Source of the DNA: Mucilaginibacter sp.
GTDB lineage: Bacteria; Bacteroidota; Bacteroidia; Sphingobacteriales; Sphingobacteriaceae
Length of the DNA stretch: 34,601 bases
Direction of reading: 5' to 3'
Assembly: GCF_028287845.1 (NCBI RefSeq)
Contig: NZ_JAQBOW010000128.1
Location: 1 to 34,601, forward strand
Below are positions 6,609-15,068 of the stretch, one piece after another. The notes beneath the pieces are model-generated. The model worked only from the letters and a program-made list of their open reading frames with translations. It was not told the DNA's origin and ran no database searches. Numbering within the stretch: the first letter of the stretch is position 1; each line of letters begins with the position of its first letter. Made by a program: the position numbers and the translations under genes.

Positions 6609-8417
6609 TTACAAACCCTCTTCTATAGCTTTATAAACCACATCCTGTATGCGGGGCCTGATACTCAGGCTGGATAATTTGCTGCTCGCTTTAGGATAGG
6701 TGCGATTTGATAAAAACACATACACCAAATTATGTTTAGGATCAACCCAAACACAGGTGCCGGTATAGCCGGTGTGCCCGTAACTATCAGGCGATGCCAT
6801 TTCTGATGGGTAATGGCGGTCGGGTAGCGGGTCCCATCTGTCAAATCCTAAACCCCTGCGGCTTACAGCCGATTGTTTGGCGGTAAACAGGTCAACCGTT
6901 TCGGGTTTAAAGTATTGATCGCCGCCATAGGTGCCTTTGTTTAATAGCATTTGGTATAGTATAGCCACATCATTAGCGCTGGCAAATAAACCGGCATGCC
7001 CTGCAACCCCACCCATTAAAGCCGCGGTAGGGTCATTTACATAACCATCAAGTACAGAATGCCGGTAAACCTCGTCATCCTCTGATGGCACTATTTGATC
7101 TGGCTTAAAGCGGTAAAGCGGCAAAAAACCCGCGGTTTGCATACTTAACCGGTTATAAAACTGCTGCTGCACATAAATATTAAGCGGCGTTGCGGTAATG
7201 GTTTCTAAAATTTGCTGCATAAAGCACATGCTAATATCACTGTATACGTATTGGCCTCTCGTTTTAAGCGGCGAATTTAGCATGGCGGGCAGCATTATAT
7301 CTTTATAGTAATCTTTCCTTAAATAATAGCCATTGTTAACCTTAACCGGATAGGCTGCGGATGAATCAGGACTATAATCTGTGGGTCTTATTTTTTCGAA
7401 AGTTGGTATATCGGGTATCAATCCTGCCTGGTGGGTTAATAGCTCGCGCACCTGTATATCGCTTTTATTGGTATTATGCGCAAGTGGCAGGTAAAAACCC
7501 ATGGTAGAATCAATGTTAAGCTTGCCTTCGTCTTTAAGCTGCATGGCCGTTATGGTGGTAGCTGTTATTTTGGTCATAGACGCTATGTCAAAAATGTCGG
7601 TTATTTTATCCGGCATATCGGGGTCGTAAGTATGAAAGCCATAAGCTTTATTAAATATCACCTTGCCGTCTTTAGCTACCAAAACCACGCAGCCGGGCGT
7701 TGCATGGGCCAGCATAGCTTCGCGGGCTATCTTGTCAATATCCTGCAAATTATTTGAATTGATACCAACAGCTTCGGGCACAGAATATTCCAGGCGGGTT
7801 TTGTCTGTTAAAAAGCCCATGCCAAACCTGTATTTCTGGGTAACGGTACCGGTTAGTTTTTGAGTAATAGCCACCCCGCCAAATATGGCCTGCGCACAAA
7901 AATAAGCGGCAACCTGCGATGTGCGTTCTGCATATAGTATAGGTGCGGTAACATCATTTAATTTGGCTAACGAAGATCCATTGCCAAAATAGGCTATCAC
8001 CACATTTTTTATTTGCTGATTATCGGTAATAAATTTGATGATCTGCGGGCTGTTCAGGTCAGCTTCGTTTAGCTGGACAATAAGGGTATTATATAATTTC
8101 AAATCGGCTGATAGCTTATCAATATTTTCTCCTCCTGTGTAATCAGCTATTTTAAATGATTGCACTTTAGTGTATTTATTCAGCAAACTATCAAATCCGG
8201 TAGCGAATGCGTTGGAGAAATGGATACTGGCAATTTTTAAATTACCAATGTTTCTTAACGGGATAAGGTAATTGCCATTATTTAATAATACCGTCGATCG
8301 CTCAACCAGTTTTTCTTCTTTAACATACGCTTCGCCGGCATTTTGCGCGCATGCAGAATTTAATAAAGTAAATACTAACAGGATCAGCAGAAAGCAGTTA
8401 TACTTATTTTCTCTCAT
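6609..8417 (-). CDS. Exported serine hydrolase (beta-lactamase/class C type) with GH3-C-like N-terminal region
   Basis: From ATG 8417 the protein has 602 residues. It begins with a signal sequence ending near CAQ. Residues about 30-210 resemble the C-terminal (non-catalytic) domain of GH3 enzymes: the ERSTVLLNNGNYLIPLR opening and the YFGNGSSL segment. Residues about 215-600 are a penicillin-binding/class C beta-lactamase fold, with SMTK (Ser280, Lys283), YSD at 392-394 and HTG at 548-550. Bacteroidota commonly carry a larger GH3-GH3C-serine hydrolase fusion; the catalytic GH3 barrel is absent here. I preferred ATG 8417 to 8432 because GGAGAGAAGG lies just upstream. It overlaps the amidohydrolase stop by 14 bases, implying coupling. 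Substrate is unknown; peptidoglycan or ester substrates are possible. Confidence 0.85.
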   Translation of the reverse strand: MRENKYNCFLLILLVFTLLNSACAQNAGEAYVKEEKLVERSTVLLNNGNYLIPLRNIGNLKIASIHFSNAFATGFDSLLNKYTKVQSFKIADYTGGENIDKLSADLKLYNTLIVQLNEADLNSPQIIKFITDNQQIKNVVIAYFGNGSSLAKLNDVTAPILYAERTSQVAAYFCAQAIFGGVAITQKLTGTVTQKYRFGMGFLTDKTRLEYSVPEAVGINSNNLQDIDKIAREAMLAHATPGCVVLVAKDGKVIFNKAYGFHTYDPDMPDKITDIFDIASMTKITATTITAMQLKDEGKLNIDSTMGFYLPLAHNTNKSDIQVRELLTHQAGLIPDIPTFEKIRPTDYSPDSSAAYPVKVNNGYYLRKDYYKDIMLPAMLNSPLKTRGQYVYSDISMCFMQQILETITATPLNIYVQQQFYNRLSMQTAGFLPLYRFKPDQIVPSEDDEVYRHSVLDGYVNDPTAALMGGVAGHAGLFASANDVAILYQMLLNKGTYGGDQYFKPETVDLFTAKQSAVSRRGLGFDRWDPLPDRHYPSEMASPDSYGHTGYTGTCVWVDPKHNLVYVFLSNRTYPKASSKLSSLSIRPRIQDVVYKAIEEGL

Positions 8418-10035
8418 ATACCTTCTCTCCATTTATATAGGTTTTTAAAACATTAACTTTTGGCAAACCCCTTGCACCTGTTTTCATGAGGTCCTGGTCC
8501 ATAATTATAAAATCAGCATATTTGCCCACTTCAATACTGCCCTTTTCTTTTTCCTCAAAATTGGCTTTGGCTGCCCATATGGTCATGCCTTTTAATGCCT
8601 CTACCCGGTTAAGCGCATTTTCCATTTGGAAGCCCGCCGCGGGGAACCCTTTCAGATCTTTGCGTACTACAGCCGCATAAAAAGTATAAACAGGGTTAAT
8701 GTTTTCAACCGGGAAATCGGTACCTAAAGGGATCCACCCATTTTGGTGTAATAATTGTTTATAGGCATAGGCCGATTTTAAACGTTTTACACCTAACCGC
8801 TGCCCGGCCCAATACATATCAGATGTGGCATGGGTTGGCTGTACTGATGGTATAATACTGTATTTGCCAAACATGCTCACATCTTCTGGAGATACCACCT
8901 GCGAATGCTCAATGCGCCAGCGGCGATCATTCTTTCCCTTTAACACCCCTGCGTATATTTTAAGCATCACCCGGTTAGCCGAGTCGCCAATGGCGTGGGT
9001 ACACATTTGGAAACCTTTGTCGGCCAGTTTTTTCGCCACTTCTTCAAAATGTTTTTGACTGCTTAACAAAAAGCCTTTCCAGTTTTTTTGGTCGGCATAG
9101 GGCCGTAACAGGCAAGCCCCTCTTGAACCTAATGCACCGTCGGCATAAACCTTAAACGCGCGTACATCTAAGCCGGGTGTTTTATAAACGCCGCGTTTAA
9201 ACAGGTAATCATAGTTTTCCTCCCTGTCTGCCAGCATTACGTACATCCGCATTTTTAATGCGCCTTTATGCTGTAGCTCGGCAATAGTATTTATCATGGT
9301 ATAAGGTAAGCCACAATCATCAACCGTAGTTAAGCCAACGGCAAAACAATTATGCTGCGCGCTTAAAAATGCGTTTTGTATCAATTGGTCGGTTGGATCA
9401 GGAATTTTCCTTTTAACAATGCCTACCGCGTTATCAACTAATACCCCTGTAAGTTTTCCATTTATAGTTTCAATTTCGCCCCCGGCAATGGTTTGCCCGG
9501 GTTTTATGCCTGCAACATTTAAAGCGGCCTGGTTAGCAATAACCGCATGGCCATCAACCCGGTTTAATATCACCGGCCGCACCGGAAACAATGCATCCAG
9601 CTTAGTCTTATCCGGAAATTTCTTTCCGCGCCATAAGTTTTGATCCCACCCATTGCCTATTATCCAGCCATCGGGGTTACGTTCGGCATAGGCTTTTACG
9701 CTATCAACAACTTCATCCCAATTTTTAATACCTTTTAAATTAATCTGCTGGAGGCCCATGCCATACGCATAAAAATGAGCGTGAGCATCAATAAAGCCGG
9801 GGTATATAGCTTTGCCATGCGCGTCAATAACTTCGTGAGCCATGTATTTCTCTTCCAGTTTATCAGCATTGCCAACCGCTATAATTTTTCCGCTTAGTAC
9901 AACAAATGCATCTGCTGTACTAAAAGTGCTGTCAACAGTATATACTATTGCATTTTTAACTAAAAGATCGGCATTAAACTCTTTTTGCTTACAGGCGGCT
10001 AAAAAAAGCAGCAGGATGGGCCATAATTTTTTCAT
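8404..10035 (-). CDS. Lipoprotein amidohydrolase, family 3 (YtcJ-like)
   Basis: From ATG 10035 the protein has 543 residues and starts MKKLWPILLLFLAACKQ, a lipoprotein signal with Cys15 as the lipidated residue. The body matches the amidohydrolase 3 group: FIDAHAHFYAYG with metal-binding His85 and His87, GNGWDQNLW, the lysine-containing VYADGALGSRG, MCTHAIGDSANR, RIEHSQ, and PLGTDFPVENINP with the late aspartate. Such enzymes hydrolyse amide or related bonds of small molecules, and the substrate is rarely predictable. The frame extends to 10083, but that would place residues before a complete lipoprotein signal, so the inner ATG is better. It is probably co-transcribed with the serine hydrolase, suggesting a shared periplasmic scavenging role. 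Confidence 0.87.
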   Translation of the reverse strand: MKKLWPILLLFLAACKQKEFNADLLVKNAIVYTVDSTFSTADAFVVLSGKIIAVGNADKLEEKYMAHEVIDAHGKAIYPGFIDAHAHFYAYGMGLQQINLKGIKNWDEVVDSVKAYAERNPDGWIIGNGWDQNLWRGKKFPDKTKLDALFPVRPVILNRVDGHAVIANQAALNVAGIKPGQTIAGGEIETINGKLTGVLVDNAVGIVKRKIPDPTDQLIQNAFLSAQHNCFAVGLTTVDDCGLPYTMINTIAELQHKGALKMRMYVMLADREENYDYLFKRGVYKTPGLDVRAFKVYADGALGSRGACLLRPYADQKNWKGFLLSSQKHFEEVAKKLADKGFQMCTHAIGDSANRVMLKIYAGVLKGKNDRRWRIEHSQVVSPEDVSMFGKYSIIPSVQPTHATSDMYWAGQRLGVKRLKSAYAYKQLLHQNGWIPLGTDFPVENINPVYTFYAAVVRKDLKGFPAAGFQMENALNRVEALKGMTIWAAKANFEEKEKGSIEVGKYADFIIMDQDLMKTGARGLPKVNVLKTYINGEKVYERK

Positions 10036-10126
10036 ACAGGTAATGTGTTGTTGTAAATATATTACACTTAAAACTATATACAACTATCAAATCATAAAGT
10101 TATGCTGTATGGCGATTTTTTCTGTC

Positions 10127-10291
10127 GCGCATTAACGGTAATGAATGCGCTCCGGGGACTCACCCCGTGGCACTTCGTGTGCGACCCTCTCTTCGCCGTT
10201 GGCGGAAAGAGGGTTGCTTTTTGGTTTGTCTAACCCTCTTTCCCGCTGGCGGAAGAGAGGGTGGTCCAGCGAAGCGTAGACCGGGTGAATC
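10127..10291. repeat. Inverted intergenic repeat element upstream of mutL
   Basis: Two related arms of about 60 bases, 10157-10216 and 10231-10291, face each other across a 14-base spacer. They share most positions, and each arm itself folds: the second holds CCCTCTTTCCCGC-TGGCGGAAGAGAGGG. A separate hairpin, GCGCATT (10127-10133) with AATGCGC (10144-10150), flanks the left arm. The block is much more GC-rich than its surroundings. This looks like a non-coding palindromic repeat of the REP/MITE type. I recall similar sequences in related genomes but cannot count copies here. The rest of the 10036-10400 gap has no gene I support; it must hold the mutL promoter. Confidence 0.7.
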
Positions 10292-10400
10292 CTCGCCGCC
10301 TTGCAAAACGAATACATCCTCCCACGCAAAAAAAGCCCAAAGTTATGCCCGTAAATAATTAATTTAGCATCGAAAACGAAATTGAAGGGAAATTTTTTAA

Positions 10401-12254
10401 ATGTCAGATATAATTCAGCTTTTACCGGACTCCGTTGCTAACCAGATCGCTGCAGGCGAAGTTGTACAACGACCAGCATCCGCAGTAAAAGAACTGATAG
10501 AGAATGCTATTGATGCAGGTGCTGATAAAATTCAGCTGATAGTTAAAGATGCCGGAAAATCATTAATACAGGTTATTGATAATGGCTGCGGCATGAGCGG
10601 TACCGATGCACGCATGAGCTTTGAGCGCCATGCTACCTCAAAAATTAAGCGGGCCGAGGATCTTTTTGCCATCCGTACAATGGGTTTCAGGGGCGAGGCC
10701 ATGGCATCAATTGCTGCAATTGCGCAGGTTGAGCTGAAAACCCGCCGACATGAAGATGAGTTGGGCACACAAATTTTCATTGAAGCATCAGAAGTATTAA
10801 AACAGGAGGCTTGCTCTGCCAATGCCGGCACATCCATAGCAGTTAAAAACTTATTTTACAATATACCCGCGCGTCGCAACTTTTTAAAAAGCAACCCGGT
10901 AGAGATGCGTCATGTTATTGACGAGTTTCAGCGGATATCATTAGCGCATCCCGAAGTATTTTTTACGCTGCATCATGACGGGCAGGAGGTTTATCATTTG
11001 CCGGCAACCACGTTAAAACAGCGTATTATACATTTATTTGGTAATAATTATAACCAGCGCCTGGTACCGGTTGAAGAGGATACTACCATTATTAACCTGC
11101 GTGGTTTTGTTGGCAAGCCGGAGTTTGCCAAGCGCACCCGTGGCGAACAATTCTTTTTTGTAAATAATAGATTTATTAAGGACCCTTATTTAAATCACGC
11201 GGTATTAACAGCGTTTGAAGAGCTATTGCCTGATGACACTTTCCCTTTATATGTATTGTTTATAGATATCGATCCATCAAAAATTGATATTAACGTACAC
11301 CCTACCAAAACCGAAATAAAATATCAGGACGAAAAGGCTATTTATGCCATTATCCGCTCGGCGGTTAAACGCTCATTGGGCAGGTATAACATTACCCCAA
11401 GTTTAGACTTCGACCAGGAAAATAGCATTGAGCATTTAATAACGCCAACACCTTTTGACCAAATAGTTGCTCCGGTTATAGCATTCAACCCGGATTTTAA
11501 TCCATTTGCTGATAGGAAAACAGCCCGTGAAATTCCTTTTTTGCGGGATAGCGGAGCCGGCCGTAATAATCCTATTCCAAAAAACTGGGATACGTTGTAT
11601 GAGATCAGCAAAAAAGATATTACTACACAGCAGGAGATACATGCGGAAGAAACTTTAGCGGTTAATGAGCAGGAGATTGCCAAATCAAGCGACAGGCAAT
11701 TTTTCCAGGTACATAACCGGTTTATCATGTCGCAAATTAAATCGGGTTTTATGCTGATAAACCAGCAAGCGGCGCACGAGCGTATTTTGTATGAACGATT
11801 TTTACAGCAATTGCAAAATCATTCGGGTGTTAGTCAGCAAAGTTTGTTTCCGCAATCGCTCACACTAAACAGTAGTGATTTTGAGTTATTAAGAGAATTA
11901 TTGCCAGATATACGCGCGCTGGGTTTTGATATACGCGAGTTTGGTAAAAATACCGTGGTTGTTGAGGGCATACCTGCCGACCTAAACAATGTAGGCGAAC
12001 ACGAGTTGTTAGAGCATTTGCTGGAGGGCTTTAAAAATAACCTGGCCATATTGAAATTAGACAAGCGCGATAACCTGGCACGGTCGTTAGCGCGTAACGC
12101 GGCTATCAAAGCAGGTACTAAATTATCATCAGAAGAAATGAACTTACTAACCGACCAGCTTTTTGCATGCCAAATGCCAAATTTGGCGTTAAATGGCAAG
12201 CCTGTAATTACTACCTTTACATTAAATGAATTATTAGAACGGTTTGAAAAATAA
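10401..12254 (+). CDS. mutL: DNA mismatch repair protein MutL
   Basis: This 617-residue protein has the N-terminal GHKL ATPase of MutL: ELIENAIDAGA (31-41), DNGCGM (60-65) and GFRGEA (95-100), followed by the transducer domain to about 335. A variable linker (about 335-430) leads to the C-terminal dimerisation domain. MutL couples mismatch recognition by MutS to strand incision. In MutLs that cut DNA themselves, the C-terminal domain carries D-Q-H-A-x2-E-x4-E; here the matching stretch is N454-Q455-Q456-A457-x2-E460-x4-E465, lacking the Asp and His. A GAAGGGA ribosome-binding site lies about 10 bases before the ATG. It heads a rightward group with two rhomboids and a phosphatase-like protein. 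Confidence 0.96.
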   Translation: MSDIIQLLPDSVANQIAAGEVVQRPASAVKELIENAIDAGADKIQLIVKDAGKSLIQVIDNGCGMSGTDARMSFERHATSKIKRAEDLFAIRTMGFRGEAMASIAAIAQVELKTRRHEDELGTQIFIEASEVLKQEACSANAGTSIAVKNLFYNIPARRNFLKSNPVEMRHVIDEFQRISLAHPEVFFTLHHDGQEVYHLPATTLKQRIIHLFGNNYNQRLVPVEEDTTIINLRGFVGKPEFAKRTRGEQFFFVNNRFIKDPYLNHAVLTAFEELLPDDTFPLYVLFIDIDPSKIDINVHPTKTEIKYQDEKAIYAIIRSAVKRSLGRYNITPSLDFDQENSIEHLITPTPFDQIVAPVIAFNPDFNPFADRKTAREIPFLRDSGAGRNNPIPKNWDTLYEISKKDITTQQEIHAEETLAVNEQEIAKSSDRQFFQVHNRFIMSQIKSGFMLINQQAAHERILYERFLQQLQNHSGVSQQSLFPQSLTLNSSDFELLRELLPDIRALGFDIREFGKNTVVVEGIPADLNNVGEHELLEHLLEGFKNNLAILKLDKRDNLARSLARNAAIKAGTKLSSEEMNLLTDQLFACQMPNLALNGKPVITTFTLNELLERFEK

Positions 12255-12282
12255 CCGGGTAAATTGAACTATATTAACACCC

Positions 12283-13008
12283 ATGCAGTCTCCTTTAGCT
12301 AATATCCCGCCGGTTGCAAAAAACCTGCTTATTATTAATATTTTATGTTTTATACCATCCCTGTACTACAGTCATGGTTTTGCCGGTAGCAGCGACCCGG
12401 TGGCCGAGTATTTTGGGGTGTATTATTTTAATTCGCCATCGTTTAAGCCATTTCAATTAATTACTTACATGTTTTTACATGGCGGATGGGCTCATATCAT
12501 TTTTAATATGTTCGCTTTATATTCTTTCGGAACGGTTGTAGAATATATAATGGGTTCTAAGCGTTTCCTGGCATTTTATTTTATTTGCGGTTTAGGTGCT
12601 ATTGTATTACAAATGATGGTACAGGCATTTGAGGTACATGCTATAACCGGCCATTTAAGCATACCATCGCCCGAACTGGAATCGTCATATTTAATATATG
12701 GCGAACATGCCCAGAAACTATATGATATTTATCATGGTAACATGGTAGGTGCATCCGGTGCTATATTTGGCTTGCTGATAGCGTTTGGTATGATATACCC
12801 CAATGCCGAATTAATGATTATGTTTATACCGGTACCTGTTAAGGCAAAATACATTATCCCCGTATATATTTTAATTGAATTGGGATTAGGTATTGGCCAG
12901 TTTGGTGGCGATAACGTGGCGCATTTCGCGCATTTAGGCGGTGCCATATTAGGCTTTATTTTAGTAAAGGCCTGGCGTTTGCAAGGGCCGAAAGATTTTC
13001 AATTCTAA
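12283..13008 (+). CDS. Rhomboid-family intramembrane serine protease 1
   Basis: This 241-residue polytopic membrane protein carries the rhomboid hallmarks. These are HGGWAHIIFNMFALYSFG around residues 66-83, the catalytic GASGAIFG with Ser158, and the C-terminal AHFAHLGG with His217 as the partner. A hydrophilic loop of about 35 residues (117-152) precedes the catalytic helix. Rhomboids cut transmembrane segments of other proteins; the substrate is unknown. It begins 28 bases after mutL and is followed 21 bases later by a second rhomboid, so the pair is probably expressed together. Confidence 0.93.
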   Translation: MQSPLANIPPVAKNLLIINILCFIPSLYYSHGFAGSSDPVAEYFGVYYFNSPSFKPFQLITYMFLHGGWAHIIFNMFALYSFGTVVEYIMGSKRFLAFYFICGLGAIVLQMMVQAFEVHAITGHLSIPSPELESSYLIYGEHAQKLYDIYHGNMVGASGAIFGLLIAFGMIYPNAELMIMFIPVPVKAKYIIPVYILIELGLGIGQFGGDNVAHFAHLGGAILGFILVKAWRLQGPKDFQF

Positions 13009-13029
13009 GCGGTTTTATAAATTAATTTT

Positions 13030-13890
13030 ATGACGGTCTGGCAAAATATATATTATAAAACATTTCAATCCGGCAGTAAATTAAACTTGCTGATTGGCAT
13101 TAATGTTATAGTTTTTTTGGCTATTGGCATTACCTCCGTGCTGGAACAATTAATGCTGCGCACTACTATTATAGCAACTTATAGCTATGAGTACCTGGCG
13201 TTGCCTTCTTATCTGCCCAAATTACTTACCCGTTTCTGGACACCGCTTACTTATATGTTTATGCATGCGGGTATATTTCATATCCTTTTTAATATGCTAT
13301 GGCTTTATTGGATAGGTGGAATATTTGAGGAGTTTTTAGGTAAAAAGCGTACATTAGGTTTGTATTTATTAGGCGGATTAGCAGGCGCTGTATTATATGT
13401 TGCCAGCTATAATATTGTCCCGGCGTTTACACAAAGCGGCGCAGTGCTGGTAAGCACTGCAATCGGGGCGTCAGCCAGCGTTGTGGCTATAATTGTTGGT
13501 GCCGCTACTATTGCGCCCAATTATACCATATCATTAATGTTTATTGGCCCGGTAAGGTTAAAATGGCTGGTTATAGTTTATATAGTAATTAGTTTTTTAG
13601 GAATAATGGGCCCTAATGCCGGTGGCGAAATAGCCCACATTGGCGGTGCGTTATTTGGTTTTATATACGTTAAACAATTACAAAAAGGCCGCGATATGAT
13701 AGGTTTCATAGCCGGTTTGTTTAAATCAAGATCGAAGCTTAAAGTAGCATCAACCAACAGGGATAGAAGCGCTACAAACGAGCCGCGACAAGACGAGGTT
13801 GATCAAATATTAGATAAAATTTCAAAAACGGGATACGATAACCTGAGCAAGCAGGAAAAAGACATATTATTTCGCGCCAGCAAAAAATGA
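13030..13890 (+). CDS. Rhomboid-family protease 2 with C-terminal DUF6576-like tail
   Basis: This 286-residue protein has the same fold as its neighbour: HAGIFHILFNMLWLYWIGG (about 79-97), the catalytic loop GASAS with Ser148, and AHIGGALFG with His203. The usual GASG is GASA here, a variant still expected to be active because the serine and histidine are present. After the last helix, a charged linker leads to a short conserved-looking tail (about residues 255-286, DEVDQILDKISKTGYDNLS), which I recall as DUF6576 in Bacteroidota rhomboids. It overlaps the next gene by ATGA. Confidence 0.92.
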   Translation: MTVWQNIYYKTFQSGSKLNLLIGINVIVFLAIGITSVLEQLMLRTTIIATYSYEYLALPSYLPKLLTRFWTPLTYMFMHAGIFHILFNMLWLYWIGGIFEEFLGKKRTLGLYLLGGLAGAVLYVASYNIVPAFTQSGAVLVSTAIGASASVVAIIVGAATIAPNYTISLMFIGPVRLKWLVIVYIVISFLGIMGPNAGGEIAHIGGALFGFIYVKQLQKGRDMIGFIAGLFKSRSKLKVASTNRDRSATNEPRQDEVDQILDKISKTGYDNLSKQEKDILFRASKK

Positions 13891-14996
13891 AGGCAATAAA
13901 AAAACTACCATTTATTGATAAGCTGTTTTTATGGATAAATGGTGGTTTATGTTTAGCATTGCTTATTAGCTACCTTGCCCCGATAACTGATCCTAAACAA
14001 TTCTGGCTCATCGCTTTTTTTGGATTGGCGTATCCGCCATTATTACTAACCAATGTGCTCATGATAGTGTATTGGTTATTTCGCAGGCCCTGGTTCGGCC
14101 TGCTGTCTGTGCTGGTAATACTTTGCGGCATTAATGTATTAAAGAATAATATAGGTTTCCATGCCGGCAATAATAATATCTCTCCTGATGGTAACAATAT
14201 CCGTTTGATGACCTATAACGTGCATAATTTTAAAAAATATAGTTCCACAAAAGATATATCTACCAAACACGAAATACTGGAAATTATTTCTGCAAACAAC
14301 CCGGATATTATTGGCATACAAGAGTTTTATACACGCAACCGCGGGGAGTATGACATGGCCGATTCTGTAAAAAAGATAATGGGTGTCAGCAGCTATTATT
14401 TTGTAGAATTGCATGGCAACGCGGATGAGCATATGGGTATGGCCATATTTTCAAGGCTTGCTATTATAGGGAAAGGGTTTATTCAATTATCTGACGAAAA
14501 AAACAATGATAACCAATGTGTTTTTATTGATATAAAAAAGAATGACCACCCTTTCAGGATATATAGTGTTCATCTGCAATCTATACAATTTGGCCCTAAA
14601 GATTACCGGTATCTGGATACCATATCAAAAAGCGGCAAACCCGATATGACATCAACAATGCGTTTAGGCGGCAAATTAAAACGTGCTTTTTTAAAGCGCA
14701 GCGAGCAGGTAGCAAAAATAAGAGAGCATGCACAACAATGCCCTTATCCTTATATCATATCCGGCGATTTTAATGACACACCATCATCATACGCGGTTAA
14801 CCAGATGGCTAAAGGATTAAAAAATGCCTTTCGCGAAAAGGGTTTTGGTTTGGGGCGTACCTATAATGGCGATTTCCCTAATTACCAGATAGATTATATT
14901 ATGGTGGCCCCGCAATTTGATGTGGCAAGCTATACCATCACCGAAAAAAAATTATCAGACCATTACCCGGTTTGCGCGGATTTAATATTAAAGTAA
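13887..14996 (+). CDS. Membrane-anchored endonuclease/exonuclease/phosphatase family protein
   Basis: This 369-residue protein has three N-terminal hydrophobic segments (roughly 12-30, 38-60, 68-90) followed by an EEP (DNase I/sphingomyelinase-like) catalytic domain. The family motifs are visible: MTYNVHNF near 108-115, IIGIQEFY with the metal-binding glutamate, SVHLQS, ISGDFNDTPSSYAV with Asp and Asn, and the terminal SDHYPV with the catalytic Asp-His. The catalytic part probably faces the periplasm. The substrate could be a phosphodiester lipid, nucleic acid or sugar phosphate and cannot be chosen from sequence. Its ATG overlaps the rhomboid stop codon (ATGA at 13887), so translation is likely coupled. 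Confidence 0.88.
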   Translation: MKAIKKLPFIDKLFLWINGGLCLALLISYLAPITDPKQFWLIAFFGLAYPPLLLTNVLMIVYWLFRRPWFGLLSVLVILCGINVLKNNIGFHAGNNNISPDGNNIRLMTYNVHNFKKYSSTKDISTKHEILEIISANNPDIIGIQEFYTRNRGEYDMADSVKKIMGVSSYYFVELHGNADEHMGMAIFSRLAIIGKGFIQLSDEKNNDNQCVFIDIKKNDHPFRIYSVHLQSIQFGPKDYRYLDTISKSGKPDMTSTMRLGGKLKRAFLKRSEQVAKIREHAQQCPYPYIISGDFNDTPSSYAVNQMAKGLKNAFREKGFGLGRTYNGDFPNYQIDYIMVAPQFDVASYTITEKKLSDHYPVCADLILK

Positions 14997-15055
14997 TCTT
15001 CATCAATCTAACTATATTTAGCGGGTCTTAACCATGCTTCAAATTGAAAAAATCG

Positions 15056-15063
15056 TAAGTTTG
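15056..15063 (+). promoter_or_regulatory. -7 element TAAGTTTG directly before cysS
   Basis: TAAGTTTG matches TAnnTTTG exactly and ends 5 bases before the cysS ATG at 15069, predicting a transcript that starts at or within a couple of bases of the start codon. No clear -33 TTTG is seen. Confidence 0.5.
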
Positions 15064-15068
15064 CGACC

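Noticed and set aside
10132..10329. Leftward frame of 65 codons across the mutL-upstream repeat, with TAACTTTG (10338-10345, minus) and GGGAGG near its internal ATG.
   Set aside because: The frame lies inside the palindromic element, its composition follows the repeat, it needs a TTG start or an ATG touching the GGGAGG, and its sequence shows no protein-like pattern. I treat it as a by-product of the repeat.
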